Of a DNA stretch of 8,403 nucleotides, positions 1 to 8,403 are shown piece after piece. A program made the position numbers and the translations under genes. Location of the stretch: assembly GCA_946481095.1 (NCBI GenBank), contig CAMLML010000119.1, forward strand, positions 1-8,403, written 5' to 3'. Positions within the stretch are counted from its first letter, which is position 1. Each line of letters opens with the position of its first letter. Below the pieces are notes generated by a model. The model was not told where the DNA came from. It saw only the letters and a program-made list of their open reading frames with translations, and did not search any database. The DNA is from an uncultured Cellvibrio sp. GTDB lineage: Bacteria; Pseudomonadota; Gammaproteobacteria; Pseudomonadales; Cellvibrionaceae.

Positions 1-2
1 AC

Positions 3-30
3 AAAAACGGCGCTCGAAGGCGCCGTTTTT
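3..30 (-). terminator. Intrinsic terminator downstream of rpoS
   Basis: A perfect 11-bp inverted repeat (positions 3-13 against 20-30) has a 6-nt loop. Its GC-rich core GGCGC/GCGCC is flanked by A and T runs, so it has terminator form on both strands. On the minus strand the stem lies about 20 nt after the rpoS stop codon and ends in TTTTTGT, which fits termination of the rpoS transcript. Because it is symmetrical it may also stop transcription arriving from a gene outside the window on the plus strand; that part is inference. Confidence 0.85.
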
Positions 31-49
31 TAAAAAGCAAACCAATCAA

Positions 50-1042
50 CTAACCAAACAAGGATTCACTATCCAAACCTTGTTTTTCCATAATGTCACG
101 TAGACGCTTTAATGCTTCTACTTGAATTTGACGGACGCGCTCACGGGTCAAACCAATTTCGTGCCCCACTTCTTCAAGTGTGCTCACATCATAACCACGC
201 AGGCCAAAACGACGGGCAAGAACTTCACGTTGTTTATCAGTTAATTCATCCAGCCATGCATCCAGATTCATGCTGAGATCACTATCTTGCAGGAGAGTTG
301 CCGGATCCGATACACGGGTATCTGCAATAGTATCAACAACAGCGCGGTCGGACGACGCAGCGATGGGTGCATCAATCGAGGTCACGCGCTCATTCAAACT
401 CAGCATGTGCTCAACATCTGCAACAGGTTTTTCAAGTAATTTTGCAATTTCTTCGGGTGACGGTTCGTGATCCAGTTTTTGCGATAATTCACGGGCAGCA
501 CGCAGATAAACATTCAATTCTTTTACAACATGAATCGGCAAACGAATGGTTCTGGTTTGGTTCATGATGGCGCGTTCAATCGTCTGACGGATCCACCAGG
601 TTGCGTAAGTAGAAAAGCGGAAACCTCTTTCCGGATCAAATTTTTCTACAGCGCGAATCAAACCCAAATTGCCTTCTTCAATTAAATCCAACAAGGCCAA
701 TCCACGATTCACATAACGACGGGAAATTTTTACAACAAGGCGAAGGTTGCTCTCGATCATACGTTTACGAGCAGCGCCGTCGCCCTTCAGTGCTTTTCGT
801 GCAAAGAAAACTTCTTCTTCTGCACTTAATAAAGGCGAGAATCCAATTTCATTCAGGTAAATTTGCGTAGCATCAAGATTTTTATTGAATCTGTCTTCGG
901 GAATTCGTTCAGTAATTGATTCAGCCACTAATTTGGTTGCGTCAGCTTCTTCAGCCAGCACCAGATCCGCTTCTTCCAACTCTATGTCTGCTACAAATAT
1001 GTCATCAGTATCAAATGCTGATTCCCTGGTTTGTAAAGTCAT
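50..1042 (-). CDS. rpoS: RNA polymerase sigma factor RpoS (sigma-38)
   Basis: This is the stationary-phase and general-stress sigma factor, which directs core RNA polymerase to stress promoters. The 330 residues match the usual RpoS length. Region 1.2 begins near residue 56 ([12 protein letters not shown]). Region 2 spans about 94-165, with the core-binding and -10 recognition block containing [20 protein letters not shown] and [16 protein letters not shown]. Region 3 follows with [17 protein letters not shown]174 corresponds to the lysine known in E. coli (K173) to matter for RssB-directed ClpXP degradation. Region 4 has the -35-binding helix-turn-helix [20 protein letters not shown] (288-307). 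The acidic N-terminus (residues 11-35) is typical of the Pseudomonas-like group. The ATG is preceded by AAGGGG at an 8-nt spacing. The gene follows nlpD; in enterics and pseudomonads the main rpoS promoter lies inside nlpD, so the same is likely here but not shown. The main alternative, RpoD, is excluded by the short length and gene context. Confidence 0.97.
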   Translation of the reverse strand: MTLQTRESAFDTDDIFVADIELEEADLVLAEEADATKLVAESITERIPEDRFNKNLDATQIYLNEIGFSPLLSAEEEVFFARKALKGDGAARKRMIESNLRLVVKISRRYVNRGLALLDLIEEGNLGLIRAVEKFDPERGFRFSTYATWWIRQTIERAIMNQTRTIRLPIHVVKELNVYLRAARELSQKLDHEPSPEEIAKLLEKPVADVEHMLSLNERVTSIDAPIAASSDRAVVDTIADTRVSDPATLLQDSDLSMNLDAWLDELTDKQREVLARRFGLRGYDVSTLEEVGHEIGLTRERVRQIQVEALKRLRDIMEKQGLDSESLFG

Positions 1043-1192
1043 CTTTTCAGCCCCTTAATGTCAGTGTGTTTTAACCAGTTGGCTTTTTTAAGTCATCCAG
1101 CTTTTTATCTAACAGTACCTGCAACGGCTCTTATGATCTTTATTTAATAGTGTTTCGAATTTGGCTTCTGTACGTATCTTGGCTTTCGCTAG
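1043..1192 (-). promoter_or_regulatory. nlpD-rpoS spacer, probable rpoS 5' leader
   Basis: The 150 bp between nlpD and rpoS hold no ORF of note and no hairpin followed by a T run, so nlpD transcripts probably read into rpoS. I saw no good -35/-10 pair. By analogy with other gammaproteobacteria, where transcripts from the promoter inside nlpD give a long untranslated leader, this stretch is probably the end of that leader. The only clear signal is the ribosome-binding site AAGGGG just before the rpoS ATG. Imperfect complementarity between AGCTGG and CCAACT, near 1076-1105, could form a weak hairpin. Confidence 0.4.
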
Positions 1193-1960
1193 CTAGCGCC
1201 GGGGAAGATATTTCATCGGATCTTCAGGATTACCATCCCGACGTATCTCAAAATGAAGTTTCACCCCATTAGTACCGCTTGAACCCATATCGGCAATTTT
1301 CTGCCCCGCTTTAACAAAATCACCCTCTTTTACTAACAACCTGTTGTTGTGCGCATAAGCGCTCAAAAAAGAATCACTGTGTCTGACGATAAGCAATTTG
1401 CCGTATCCTCGCAGCCCGTTACCAGCGTATACAACCTCCCCAACAGCAGCTGCGAGCACAGGCTCACCCAAATTGCCGCCGATATCAATACCCTTATTAA
1501 GCGTCTTGTCACCACCGAAATGCTTCAAAACCGAGCCTTTTGAAGGCCAGTGCCAAACGATTGCCCCAGCCTGATGCCTGTTGTTTTTGTTGTGAACCAG
1601 TCCACCTGTTTTATTATTTGAACGGTTATTTTTGGAATAAGTAACGTTTGGTTTTGCTGGAGAAGGTTTAGAAGCAACTATCACTTTCGTGCTGGATGGC
1701 TTGGGATATAAACGTAAAACCTGGTTTGGATGAATCTTATAAGGACTTGAAATTCCGTTATATTTTGCTAAATCTTGATATTTGATTCCATACCGCCAGG
1801 CAATGGAAAAAAGTGTATCCCCCTTAACTATTTTGTAAGTGGACGGTCTTACCTGAGGCTTGGATGAAGAGGAAGAACAGCCTTGGATACTGAAAAAAAT
1901 GATAAATATAAAGAACAGCTTAAGGAATGAACACTGATATCGATAATAATTACTATGCAT
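1193..1960 (-). CDS. nlpD: Murein hydrolase activator NlpD (LysM and degenerate LytM lipoprotein)
   Basis: This is a lipoprotein that, in characterised relatives, activates the amidase AmiC to split septal peptidoglycan during division. The N-terminus has a lipoprotein signal: hydrophobic residues about 13-25, then SIQGC with the lipidated cysteine at 28, followed by serines. A LysM domain covers about 42-85 (YKIVKGDTLFSIAWRYGI). A low-complexity linker rich in Asn, Lys and Pro spans about 86-130. A LytM/M23 domain covers about 145-253. Its metal-binding set is broken: N155 replaces the usual His before D159, and K234 replaces the first His of HxH (only H236 remains). This matches known NlpD proteins, which activate rather than cut. 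The length of 255 is somewhat short for the family. The ATG has only a weak GAG-like ribosome-binding site. The gene precedes rpoS, as is usual. The N-terminal third is AT-rich and probably poorly conserved. Confidence 0.95.
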   Translation of the reverse strand: MHSNYYRYQCSFLKLFFIFIIFFSIQGCSSSSSKPQVRPSTYKIVKGDTLFSIAWRYGIKYQDLAKYNGISSPYKIHPNQVLRLYPKPSSTKVIVASKPSPAKPNVTYSKNNRSNNKTGGLVHNKNNRHQAGAIVWHWPSKGSVLKHFGGDKTLNKGIDIGGNLGEPVLAAAVGEVVYAGNGLRGYGKLLIVRHSDSFLSAYAHNNRLLVKEGDFVKAGQKIADMGSSGTNGVKLHFEIRRDGNPEDPMKYLPRR

Positions 1961-1979
1961 TATATGGTCTCATCAATAA

Positions 1980-1998
1980 GATCACATTTTGATCACAT
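1980..1998 (-). repeat. Two direct GATCACAT repeats, 11-bp period, before nlpD
   Basis: GATCACAT occurs at 1980-1987 and again at 1991-1998 on the plus strand (ATGTGATC on the minus strand). The period of 11 bp is close to one helical turn. The pair lies about 20-38 bp upstream of the nlpD ATG and downstream of the candidate -10. TGTGA resembles a CRP/Vfr half-site, but the two copies are in direct rather than inverted orientation. A binding site for a regulator is possible and unproven. Confidence 0.4.
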
Positions 1999-2018
1999 AT
2001 ATATCTATTGGAACTAAA

Positions 2019-2048
2019 ATTATAAAATTTATTAAAAAATTATCTAAA
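2019..2048 (-). promoter_or_regulatory. Candidate sigma-70 promoter for nlpD-rpoS
   Basis: A perfect TATAAT (-10) lies on the minus strand at 2019-2024, with TTTAGA (4 of 6 matches to TTGACA) at 2043-2048 and an 18-bp spacer. AT-rich sequence upstream could act as an UP element. The predicted start near 2012 would leave a leader of about 50 nt before the nlpD ATG. Because the region is about 80% A+T, such a match can arise by chance. Confidence 0.35.
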
Positions 2049-2175
2049 TTTTTTATATAAAGTTATTGAATGATGACTAAATGTTCAAAAATTCAGATAC
2101 TTTTGGTAACAATTCGATAAATTGGAATAAATAAAAAGACATTTAAACCATGGTTGAGATGATAAAAAATGATTA

Positions 2176-2844
2176 CTAACGCGCCGTGCCAGACAAAAAA
2201 GGAACGAATTTAACGGGCTCAATTACGCGAGTTATATAGTTTTCTGTGTCTTCTTCACGAATAAAAAGGTGCAAATGTTGCTCGCGTCCACCTAATGGAA
2301 TCACCAAAACACCACCCGGTGCCAGCTGATTGAGCAACTCCCGGGGCACAGCTTGTGGAGCTGCAGTACTGATTATGCCCTTGTATGGCCCCATTTCAGG
2401 CCAACCGAAACCACCATCAGCATGTTTAAGAGAGATATTGCGTAAAGCCAACTCACGAAATCTTTCACGAGCTTTGTCTTGCAGGGGCTTGATACGTTCA
2501 ACGCTGTAAACCTGGGGAACTAACTGCGCCAGAATGCTGGTCTGATATCCCGAACCTGTACCCACTTCAAGCACCTTATCCAACTTGCCGGCCGCACCGA
2601 GCAAGAGCTCCGTCATACGGGCAACTATATAAGGCTGGGAGAGTGTTTGACCGTGGCCTATGGGCAAAGCAGTGTCTTCGTAGGCGCGATGAGCAAGTGC
2701 TTCGTCCAAAAACAAATGGCGAGGAGTATTTAACATCACATCCAGGACATGCATATTGGTTATTCCCTGTTCGCGCAGGCGTTGAATCATACGTTCACGT
2801 GTACGCATGGATGTCATACCAATGCCTTGAAAATGCAAACTCAT
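2176..2844 (-). CDS. pcm: Protein-L-isoaspartate O-methyltransferase
   Basis: This cytosolic repair enzyme uses S-adenosylmethionine to methylate L-isoaspartyl residues formed in ageing proteins, starting their return to aspartate. From the chosen start it has 222 residues. Family marks are [27 protein letters not shown] sequence with the [11 protein letters not shown] block (about 61-71), SAM motif [13 protein letters not shown] (91-102), SVERI (about 114-118), and [12 protein letters not shown] near 175-186. The frame stays open upstream to a TTG at 2877, but that codon has no ribosome-binding site. The ATG at 2844 (MSLHFQ) has GGAG at a 5-nt spacing and is preferred. A start at 2817 ([10 protein letters not shown]) would match the N-terminus of Pseudomonas Pcm and is the main alternative. 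In most gammaproteobacteria surE sits directly upstream; here the hydrolase does, 93 bp away. Confidence 0.95.
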   Translation of the reverse strand: MSLHFQGIGMTSMRTRERMIQRLREQGITNMHVLDVMLNTPRHLFLDEALAHRAYEDTALPIGHGQTLSQPYIVARMTELLLGAAGKLDKVLEVGTGSGYQTSILAQLVPQVYSVERIKPLQDKARERFRELALRNISLKHADGGFGWPEMGPYKGIISTAAPQAVPRELLNQLAPGGVLVIPLGGREQHLHLFIREEDTENYITRVIEPVKFVPFLSGTAR

Positions 2845-2937
2845 AAATACTCCAACCGGAAACAGGCAGGCGAGCAATATATCACAGGGATAAGCTGCTC
2901 ATGCAGGATCTTGCCCGCGTCATTTTTTAAAATGATT

Positions 2938-3915
2938 TCAAAGCACATTTGTTAAAAATTCTGCAAATCGTTCATCCTGATACCAGCGATACCGATTTGA
3001 AAGATAGCCCACATGACCACCTGTTTGGCTTATTTCCAGCGTTACTAATGGATTATCTTTTAACGCATCGATTGGAAACGAAGCGTCATCCAGAAAAGGA
3101 TCATTTTTTGCCTGAAGCAACAGACAGGGCACCGCAATTTTATTTAACACATTCACAGCACTGGATGATTGATGCAAAACGTCTGCACTAACAAATCCGT
3201 TTAATGGTGCCGAAACATATTCGTCATAGGTCAAAAATGAATTCACTTTGTGCAGATTCGGTAAATTGATTGATCCCGGATATTCTTTTATTTTTCGCTG
3301 CACCCGAAATTTCATACGGGTAACAAAAAATAATCGGTACATCATATTGCGCATCTTATCCAATTTTTTGACTGTAGAACTCAAGTCAATGGTGGAAGAT
3401 GCTATACAAACCGCTTTTATATTTCGCGTAATCGCATTGACGCCTTGCTCACCTAACCATTTAAGGCTGACATTGCCACCCAACGAATAACCAAACAAAA
3501 TAATTTCCTGATAATGTTGCTGCTCAGCCCAACGCACAACATCATCCAGATCCTCAATGCATCCTGAAAAATACATTTTGTAAGTTTTATTATCAGGAGA
3601 ACCACAGCTGCGCAGATTCCAGGCCAGAATATCCGGCACTTCACCAACCAATCCATTAACTTGCAAATAACGCACAACGCCTAATACATAATGCTGTTGG
3701 TTACTGCCTTCCAATCCGTGGCTCACAATGACCAGTCGTCTGGCAGCTACGGATGTTTTGTAGAGATTTGCTGAAAGCTGATCATCATCTCTCGTTGGGA
3801 TAATAACCGGATTGCCTGTTGGAAAATTCCAGCGTAGCAGCATAGGTAATTGCGTTTGCAGATCACCGCCTATCAGCCACCAAGGAGAACGAAATTGGGA
3901 TTCAATAACCGGCAT
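2938..3915 (-). CDS. YheT-family alpha/beta hydrolase
   Basis: A 325-residue alpha/beta-fold hydrolase of the YheT (COG0429) group, probably cytoplasmic since no signal peptide is seen. The N-terminal GGDLQTQLPMLLR (16-28) corresponds to the HLQTMLPRL-type motif of E. coli YheT. SHGLEGSN (65-72) supplies the oxyanion-hole region. GYSLGGN (142-148) carries the nucleophile S144. NDPFLDD (271-277) carries the acid D272, and GGHVGYL (299-305) carries H301, so the triad is complete. The usual FRGCSGE segment is changed to LRSCGSP (101-107). The true substrate of the family is not well established; esterase or carboxylesterase activity is the cautious call. The ATG has AAGGAA at a 5-nt spacing. It starts 24 bp after ispF, so it is probably co-transcribed with ftsB-ispD-ispF. 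It occupies the place where truD and surE are usually found. Confidence 0.9.
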   Translation of the reverse strand: MPVIESQFRSPWWLIGGDLQTQLPMLLRWNFPTGNPVIIPTRDDDQLSANLYKTSVAARRLVIVSHGLEGSNQQHYVLGVVRYLQVNGLVGEVPDILAWNLRSCGSPDNKTYKMYFSGCIEDLDDVVRWAEQQHYQEIILFGYSLGGNVSLKWLGEQGVNAITRNIKAVCIASSTIDLSSTVKKLDKMRNMMYRLFFVTRMKFRVQRKIKEYPGSINLPNLHKVNSFLTYDEYVSAPLNGFVSADVLHQSSSAVNVLNKIAVPCLLLQAKNDPFLDDASFPIDALKDNPLVTLEISQTGGHVGYLSNRYRWYQDERFAEFLTNVL

Positions 3916-3939
3916 ATCGCTTCCTTTTCAAAAAATAAT

Positions 3940-4416
3940 TTATTTAATCTCGTCGAGTAACACTACTGCATAACAAGCAATGCCTTCTTCCCTTCCTGTA
4001 AAACCCAATCTTTCCGTAGTTGTCGCTTTTACATTTACTTGTGAAACATCCGAACGCAAATCGCTGGCTATGGTTTCAATCATGCGCGGAATGTAACTGG
4101 CCATACGCGGTGCCTGTGCCACAATTGTCATATCCGTATTGGCAAGCTTCCATCCTTTTTGATTCACTTTTGCATACACCATTCGTAACAAGGCGCGGCT
4201 ATCAATATTTTTATATTGCATGTCTGTATCTGGAAAATGTTTTCCTATATCACCCAAAGCAGCAGCACCTAATAAAGCATCGCAAAGTGCATGCAATAAT
4301 ACATCACCATCAGAATGTGCAATCAATCCATGATGATGTGGAATAACCACACCACCTATAACAATTTTGTCGCCGGGGCCGAACGCATGTACATCATAGC
4401 CCTGTCCAATTCGCAT
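3940..4416 (-). CDS. ispF: 2-C-methyl-D-erythritol 2,4-cyclodiphosphate synthase
   Basis: IspF converts CDP-methylerythritol 2-phosphate to the cyclic diphosphate with release of CMP, in the MEP isoprenoid pathway. Its 158 residues are the normal length of this trimeric zinc enzyme. The start [12 protein letters not shown] gives the metal ligands D8 and H10, with the third ligand at H42 ([12 protein letters not shown]). Further marks are AHSDGDV (33-39), [11 protein letters not shown] (55-65) and the nucleotide-binding [17 protein letters not shown] (131-147). The ATG lies 2 bp after the ispD stop codon, with AGGA inside the ispD 3' end serving as ribosome-binding site, so the two are translationally close. 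ispE is not nearby, as is usual in this lineage. Confidence 0.97.
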   Translation of the reverse strand: MRIGQGYDVHAFGPGDKIVIGGVVIPHHHGLIAHSDGDVLLHALCDALLGAAALGDIGKHFPDTDMQYKNIDSRALLRMVYAKVNQKGWKLANTDMTIVAQAPRMASYIPRMIETIASDLRSDVSQVNVKATTTERLGFTGREEGIACYAVVLLDEIK

Positions 4417-4418
4417 AA

Positions 4419-5135
4419 TTAATATCCTGAATTATTCTGTTTTTGCAAAATAAACCCTGCCAAATCCAAATCGGTTGGCCGGGTAATTTTAATGTTATCT
4501 GTTCTGCCTGTGAAAATTTTAGCTGACAATCCTGCCAATTCAATTGCCGAGGCTTCATCCGTGACAGTATGTTGATTGGCTCTTGCTTTTTTAAGCGATT
4601 CCAACAAAACACCGTATCGAAACATTTGCGGCGTTTGCGCTTGCCAGAGTGATGCGCGGCCAAGCGTTTGCACAATTTCATGTCGCTCATTGACACGTTT
4701 TAATGTATCCGCAACCGGAATCGCCAAAATGCCGCCTACAGGCTCATCTTTTAATGATTGTATTAATTCGTTAATCGATTCCATACTGACGCAAGGTCTG
4801 GCTGCATCATGTACCAACACCCAATCATCTTTCGTTATTTTCTTTTCCAGAAACTCCAACGCCGCCAGAACAGAATCGCTACGCTCTTGTCCACCAACAA
4901 CCCGGTGTATTTCAGGATGGGATGCAAATACCGATTGAGAAAAATATTGATCGTCTGCATTCAGTGCCAACACAATACCTGCAACATCAGCGACGGATAA
5001 CAAACGCGACAAGGTCTGATCCAGTACCGTTTTATTACCTAAAGATAAATATTGTTTGGGTATAGCAGATTGCATCCGGCTCCCGGAACCTGCTGCCGGA
5101 ACCACAAACCACAATGCAGGTGATGACATAGTCAT
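4419..5135 (-). CDS. ispD: 2-C-methyl-D-erythritol 4-phosphate cytidylyltransferase
   Basis: IspD couples CTP with methylerythritol 4-phosphate to give CDP-methylerythritol, two steps before IspF in the MEP pathway. The 238 residues are the usual length. The nucleotide-binding loop [18 protein letters not shown] (13-30) holds R20 and K27. Other conserved blocks are GGQERSDSV (81-89), VLVHDAARP (106-114), TPQMF (168-172), TDEASAIE (192-199) and [11 protein letters not shown] (213-223), with K216 matching the active-site lysine of that block. The start ATG at 5135 lies 6 bp after the ftsB stop codon. A second in-frame ATG lies two codons on, at 5129. Neither has a clear ribosome-binding site (the upstream sequence is AATAATAATTT), so translation may depend on ribosomes finishing ftsB; that is inference. 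Confidence 0.97.
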   Translation of the reverse strand: MTMSSPALWFVVPAAGSGSRMQSAIPKQYLSLGNKTVLDQTLSRLLSVADVAGIVLALNADDQYFSQSVFASHPEIHRVVGGQERSDSVLAALEFLEKKITKDDWVLVHDAARPCVSMESINELIQSLKDEPVGGILAIPVADTLKRVNERHEIVQTLGRASLWQAQTPQMFRYGVLLESLKKARANQHTVTDEASAIELAGLSAKIFTGRTDNIKITRPTDLDLAGFILQKQNNSGY

Positions 5136-5141
5136 AAATTA

Positions 5142-5420
5142 TTATTGTTGTTCGTCTAACAGCATATAAAAGGTTTCATCTTTTTTGATCAAACCTATAT
5201 CTTTTCGCGCGCGTTCTTCAATAGTATCCAAACCGGTTTTTAGATCTTCTACTTCAACATGAATAATGCGATTGCGCTCCAACAAACGATCATTTTCAGC
5301 TTGCTGTACCTTCAACTCCTGCTCCAACCGATTCGCCTGCGCAAGACTACCCTCACCTATCCAAAGGCGATATTGCAGTGCGCATAACAGCACAACCAGA
5401 ATTCCAAGCAGCCATTTCAT
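5142..5420 (-). CDS. ftsB: Cell division protein FtsB
   Basis: FtsB is a small bitopic divisome protein that forms a complex with FtsL and FtsQ and helps signal septal wall synthesis by FtsWI. The 92 residues fit the family. A single N-terminal membrane segment (about 3-20, WLLGILVVLLCALQYRLWIG) is followed by a periplasmic coiled coil (about 28-65) rich in Glu, Gln, Leu and Arg. The conserved DTIEERARKDIGLIKKDETFY motif region at about 65-85 identifies FtsB. It heads the tight ftsB-ispD-ispF run, the standard gammaproteobacterial order. AGGTGA lies 12 nt before the ATG, a longer spacing than usual. A palindromic repeat stands between it and eno, so it may need its own promoter; I saw no convincing one. 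Confidence 0.95.
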   Translation of the reverse strand: MKWLLGILVVLLCALQYRLWIGEGSLAQANRLEQELKVQQAENDRLLERNRIIHVEVEDLKTGLDTIEERARKDIGLIKKDETFYMLLDEQQ

Positions 5421-5475
5421 TGTTTGTTGAAATCACCTGTTTTATAAAAATTATTTTCTATTCGAAAATTTTCAT

Positions 5476-5549
5476 CCCCTCCTAACCTCCCCCACTTCGC
5501 AAGTGGAGGAATTGTCCCCTCCCCTGGCAAGGGGAGGGTTAGGGTGGGG
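5476..5549. repeat. Palindromic CCCC...GGGG intergenic element between eno and ftsB
   Basis: A 74-bp element has imperfect inverted ends: CCCCTCCTAACCTCCCC (from 5476) against GGGGAGGGTTAGGGTGGGG (5531-5549). Two hairpins are nested within it. One pairs 5488-5497 with 5501-5510 around loop CGC (one C/A mismatch). The other pairs CCCTCCCCT (5517-5525) with AGGGGAGGG (5530-5538) around GGCA. It is flanked by TCAT on both sides (5472-5475 and 5550-5553), which could be a 4-bp target duplication. It carries no ORF. The form suits a non-autonomous MITE-like or REP-like repeat. It lies 7 bp past the eno stop codon, so it could also protect or attenuate the eno transcript; no T run follows for classic termination. 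Confidence 0.75.
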
Positions 5550-5556
5550 TCATATT

Positions 5557-7743
<2,187 letters not shown>

Positions 7744-7783
7744 CTATGGGTTGGTTTCGCTGGATTTTTCACTGTCTATCTTT

Positions 7784-7824
7784 CACTAATTTTCTTTTCG
7801 TCACTTTTTAGAACACTAATTTTT
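7784..7824. repeat. Direct repeat CACTAATTTT-CTTT upstream of kdsA
   Basis: CACTAATTTT followed by CTTT occurs at 7784 and, with one extra T, at 7814, a period of 30 bp. It lies 50-90 bp upstream of the kdsA GTG. It may be a small local duplication or a pair of binding sites; nothing else supports either reading. Confidence 0.35.
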
Positions 7825-7849
7825 CTTTAGAGACCGTCATCAGAGGCAC

Positions 7850-7914
7850 CGTCATTCCTGCGCAGGCAGGAATCCATTTTTAAGAACTGGATCCCCGCCT
7901 TCGCGAGGATGACG
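7850..7914. repeat. Palindromic CGTCATTCC...GGATGACG intergenic repeat (dRS3-like)
   Basis: A 65-bp element lies between pyrG and kdsA. Its outer ends are inverted: CGTCATTCCT from 7850 and AGGATGACG to 7914. Hairpin one is ATTCCTGC (7854-7861) with GCAGGAAT (7866-7873) around GCAG. Hairpin two is ATCC-CGC (7891-7898) with GCG-GGAT (7903-7910) around CTTC, with one C/A mismatch. About 17 bp separates the hairpins. The 20-bp first hairpin has the ATTCC...GGAAT layout known from Neisseria dRS3 and from GTCATTCC-type repeats common in many Gram-negative genomes. A partial copy of its edge, ACCGTCAT, recurs 15 bp outside (7833-7840 and 7848-7855). It may also stabilise the end of the pyrG transcript, whose stop codon lies about 46 bp away. 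Confidence 0.8.
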
Positions 7915-7959
7915 ACTCCCTGTTTAAACTTTATTTAATTACGATGATTTTCTATTGAA

Positions 7960-8403
7960 TTAGAGTTTCTTATTCGCCAGCGCTGCTTTTACAAAACTGG
8001 TAAATAACGGGTGTCCATCACGCGGTGTTGATGTAAATTCCGGATGGAATTGACAAGCAACAAACCAGGGATGATCAGGTAACTCCACCATTTCAACCAA
8101 AGTATCATCCGCAGACCAACCGCCGATTTTTAAACCGGCTTGTTGCAAACGGTCAACATAGTTGTTGTTAACTTCATAACGATGACGATGTCGTTCAACA
8201 ATCACATCTGCACCATAAATTTCACGCGCCTTGGCATCAGCAACCAAACGACACTCTTGTGCACCCAAACGCATGGTGCCACCCAGATCAGAGGATTCAT
8301 CACGCTTTTCAACTGCACCTTCGGTGGTTGTCCATTCGGTAATCAAACCAATAACCGGATGCGGAGTTTGTCGATTAAATTCCGTTGAATTGGCCTCTTT
8401 CAG
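7960..8403 (-). CDS. pyrG: CTP synthase, C-terminal part (5' end outside window)
   Basis: CTP synthase aminates UTP to CTP using glutamine and ATP. Only the last 147 codons are present; the frame is open to the window edge, beginning [17 protein letters not shown] on the minus strand. This is the end of the class-I glutamine amidotransferase domain. Family marks are [16 protein letters not shown], the block [19 protein letters not shown], and [18 protein letters not shown], whose His and Glu in FHPEF complete the glutaminase triad; the nucleophilic Cys lies upstream, outside the window. The end NKKL is the normal C-terminus, so the gene is cut only by the window. It usually precedes kdsA or eno in gammaproteobacteria. 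Confidence 0.97.
   Translation of the reverse strand: MKEANSTEFNRQTPHPVIGLITEWTTTEGAVEKRDESSDLGGTMRLGAQECRLVADAKAREIYGADVIVERHRHRYEVNNNYVDRLQQAGLKIGGWSADDTLVEMVELPDHPWFVACQFHPEFTSTPRDGHPLFTSFVKAALANKKL

Larger units (their letters stand above)
1961..2175. promoter_or_regulatory. Very AT-rich pcm-nlpD spacer
   Basis: About 43 of 215 bases are G or C (20%), far below the flanking genes. A core at 2016-2060 has a single G or C in 45 bp. I see no plausible gene, and no hairpin with a T run to end pcm transcription. On the minus strand it holds a candidate promoter and a pair of short direct repeats, listed separately. The composition fits a strong or protein-regulated promoter region for nlpD-rpoS, but this is inference. 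Confidence 0.5.

Noticed and set aside
1188..1197. GCTAGCTAGC at the nlpD stop codon
   Set aside because: Short self-complementary sequence with no further structure; likely chance.
1193..1960. NlpD as an active M23 peptidase, or its missing ligands as a novelty
   Set aside because: Two metal ligands are replaced (N155, K234), and this degeneration is already typical of NlpD activators.
1980..2001. A full CRP/Vfr site before nlpD
   Set aside because: The TGTGA half-sites are in direct orientation; the palindromic TGTGA-N6-TCACA arrangement is not present.
2146..2155. Palindrome AACCATGGTT after pcm
   Set aside because: It has no loop and no T run for a terminator; a 10-bp palindrome alone is expected by chance.
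2845..2877. A longer pcm reading frame starting at TTG 2877
   Set aside because: No ribosome-binding site precedes the TTG, while the ATG at 2844 has GGAG at a good spacing and the extra residues do not match Pcm proteins.
2920..2935. Inverted repeat TCATTTT-TT-AAAATGA after the hydrolase as terminator
   Set aside because: The stem is almost only A-T, and no T run follows on the minus strand.
4020..4346. Plus-strand open frames opposite ispF, ispD, eno and kdsA (for example 4020-4346 and 7075-7566)
   Set aside because: They lie entirely antisense to well-conserved genes, lack recognisable domains and have no convincing ribosome-binding sites.

Overview
The window carries a conserved housekeeping and stress-response cluster of a gammaproteobacterium. 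Every gene is on the minus strand, so in transcription order it reads pyrG (C-terminal part only), kdsA, eno, ftsB, ispD, ispF, a YheT-type alpha/beta hydrolase, pcm, nlpD, rpoS. The order pyrG-kdsA-eno-ftsB-ispD-ispF ... pcm-nlpD-rpoS is the one known from Pseudomonas and its relatives. The protein sequences and moderate base composition suggest a Cellvibrio-like (Cellvibrionaceae) member. The class is firm; the family is an impression, not a measurement.

Layout from the high-coordinate end. The tail of CTP synthase (7960-8403) runs off the window. A 225-bp spacer holds a 65-bp palindromic repeat (7850-7914) and a short direct repeat. kdsA (GTG start) and eno follow as a likely pair, 36 bp apart. 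A second palindromic element of a different kind (5476-5549) starts 7 bp beyond the eno stop codon and separates eno from the tightly packed ftsB-ispD-ispF-hydrolase run (gaps of 6, 2 and 24 bp). pcm follows after about 93 bp. A 215-bp spacer with only about 20% G+C then precedes nlpD. rpoS comes 150 bp after nlpD and ends at a strong hairpin terminator at the window edge.

The genes serve central functions: CTP synthesis, KDO-8-phosphate for lipopolysaccharide, glycolysis, the divisome (FtsB), the MEP isoprenoid pathway (IspD, IspF), repair of isoaspartyl proteins (Pcm), control of cell-wall amidase at division (NlpD) and the stationary-phase sigma factor (RpoS).

I found no new defence, mobile or biosynthetic system here. 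The points worth a second look are the absence of truD and surE from their usual place between ispF and pcm, with the hydrolase occupying that place; two unrelated palindromic intergenic repeats; and the very AT-rich spacer before nlpD-rpoS with an 11-bp-period direct repeat.
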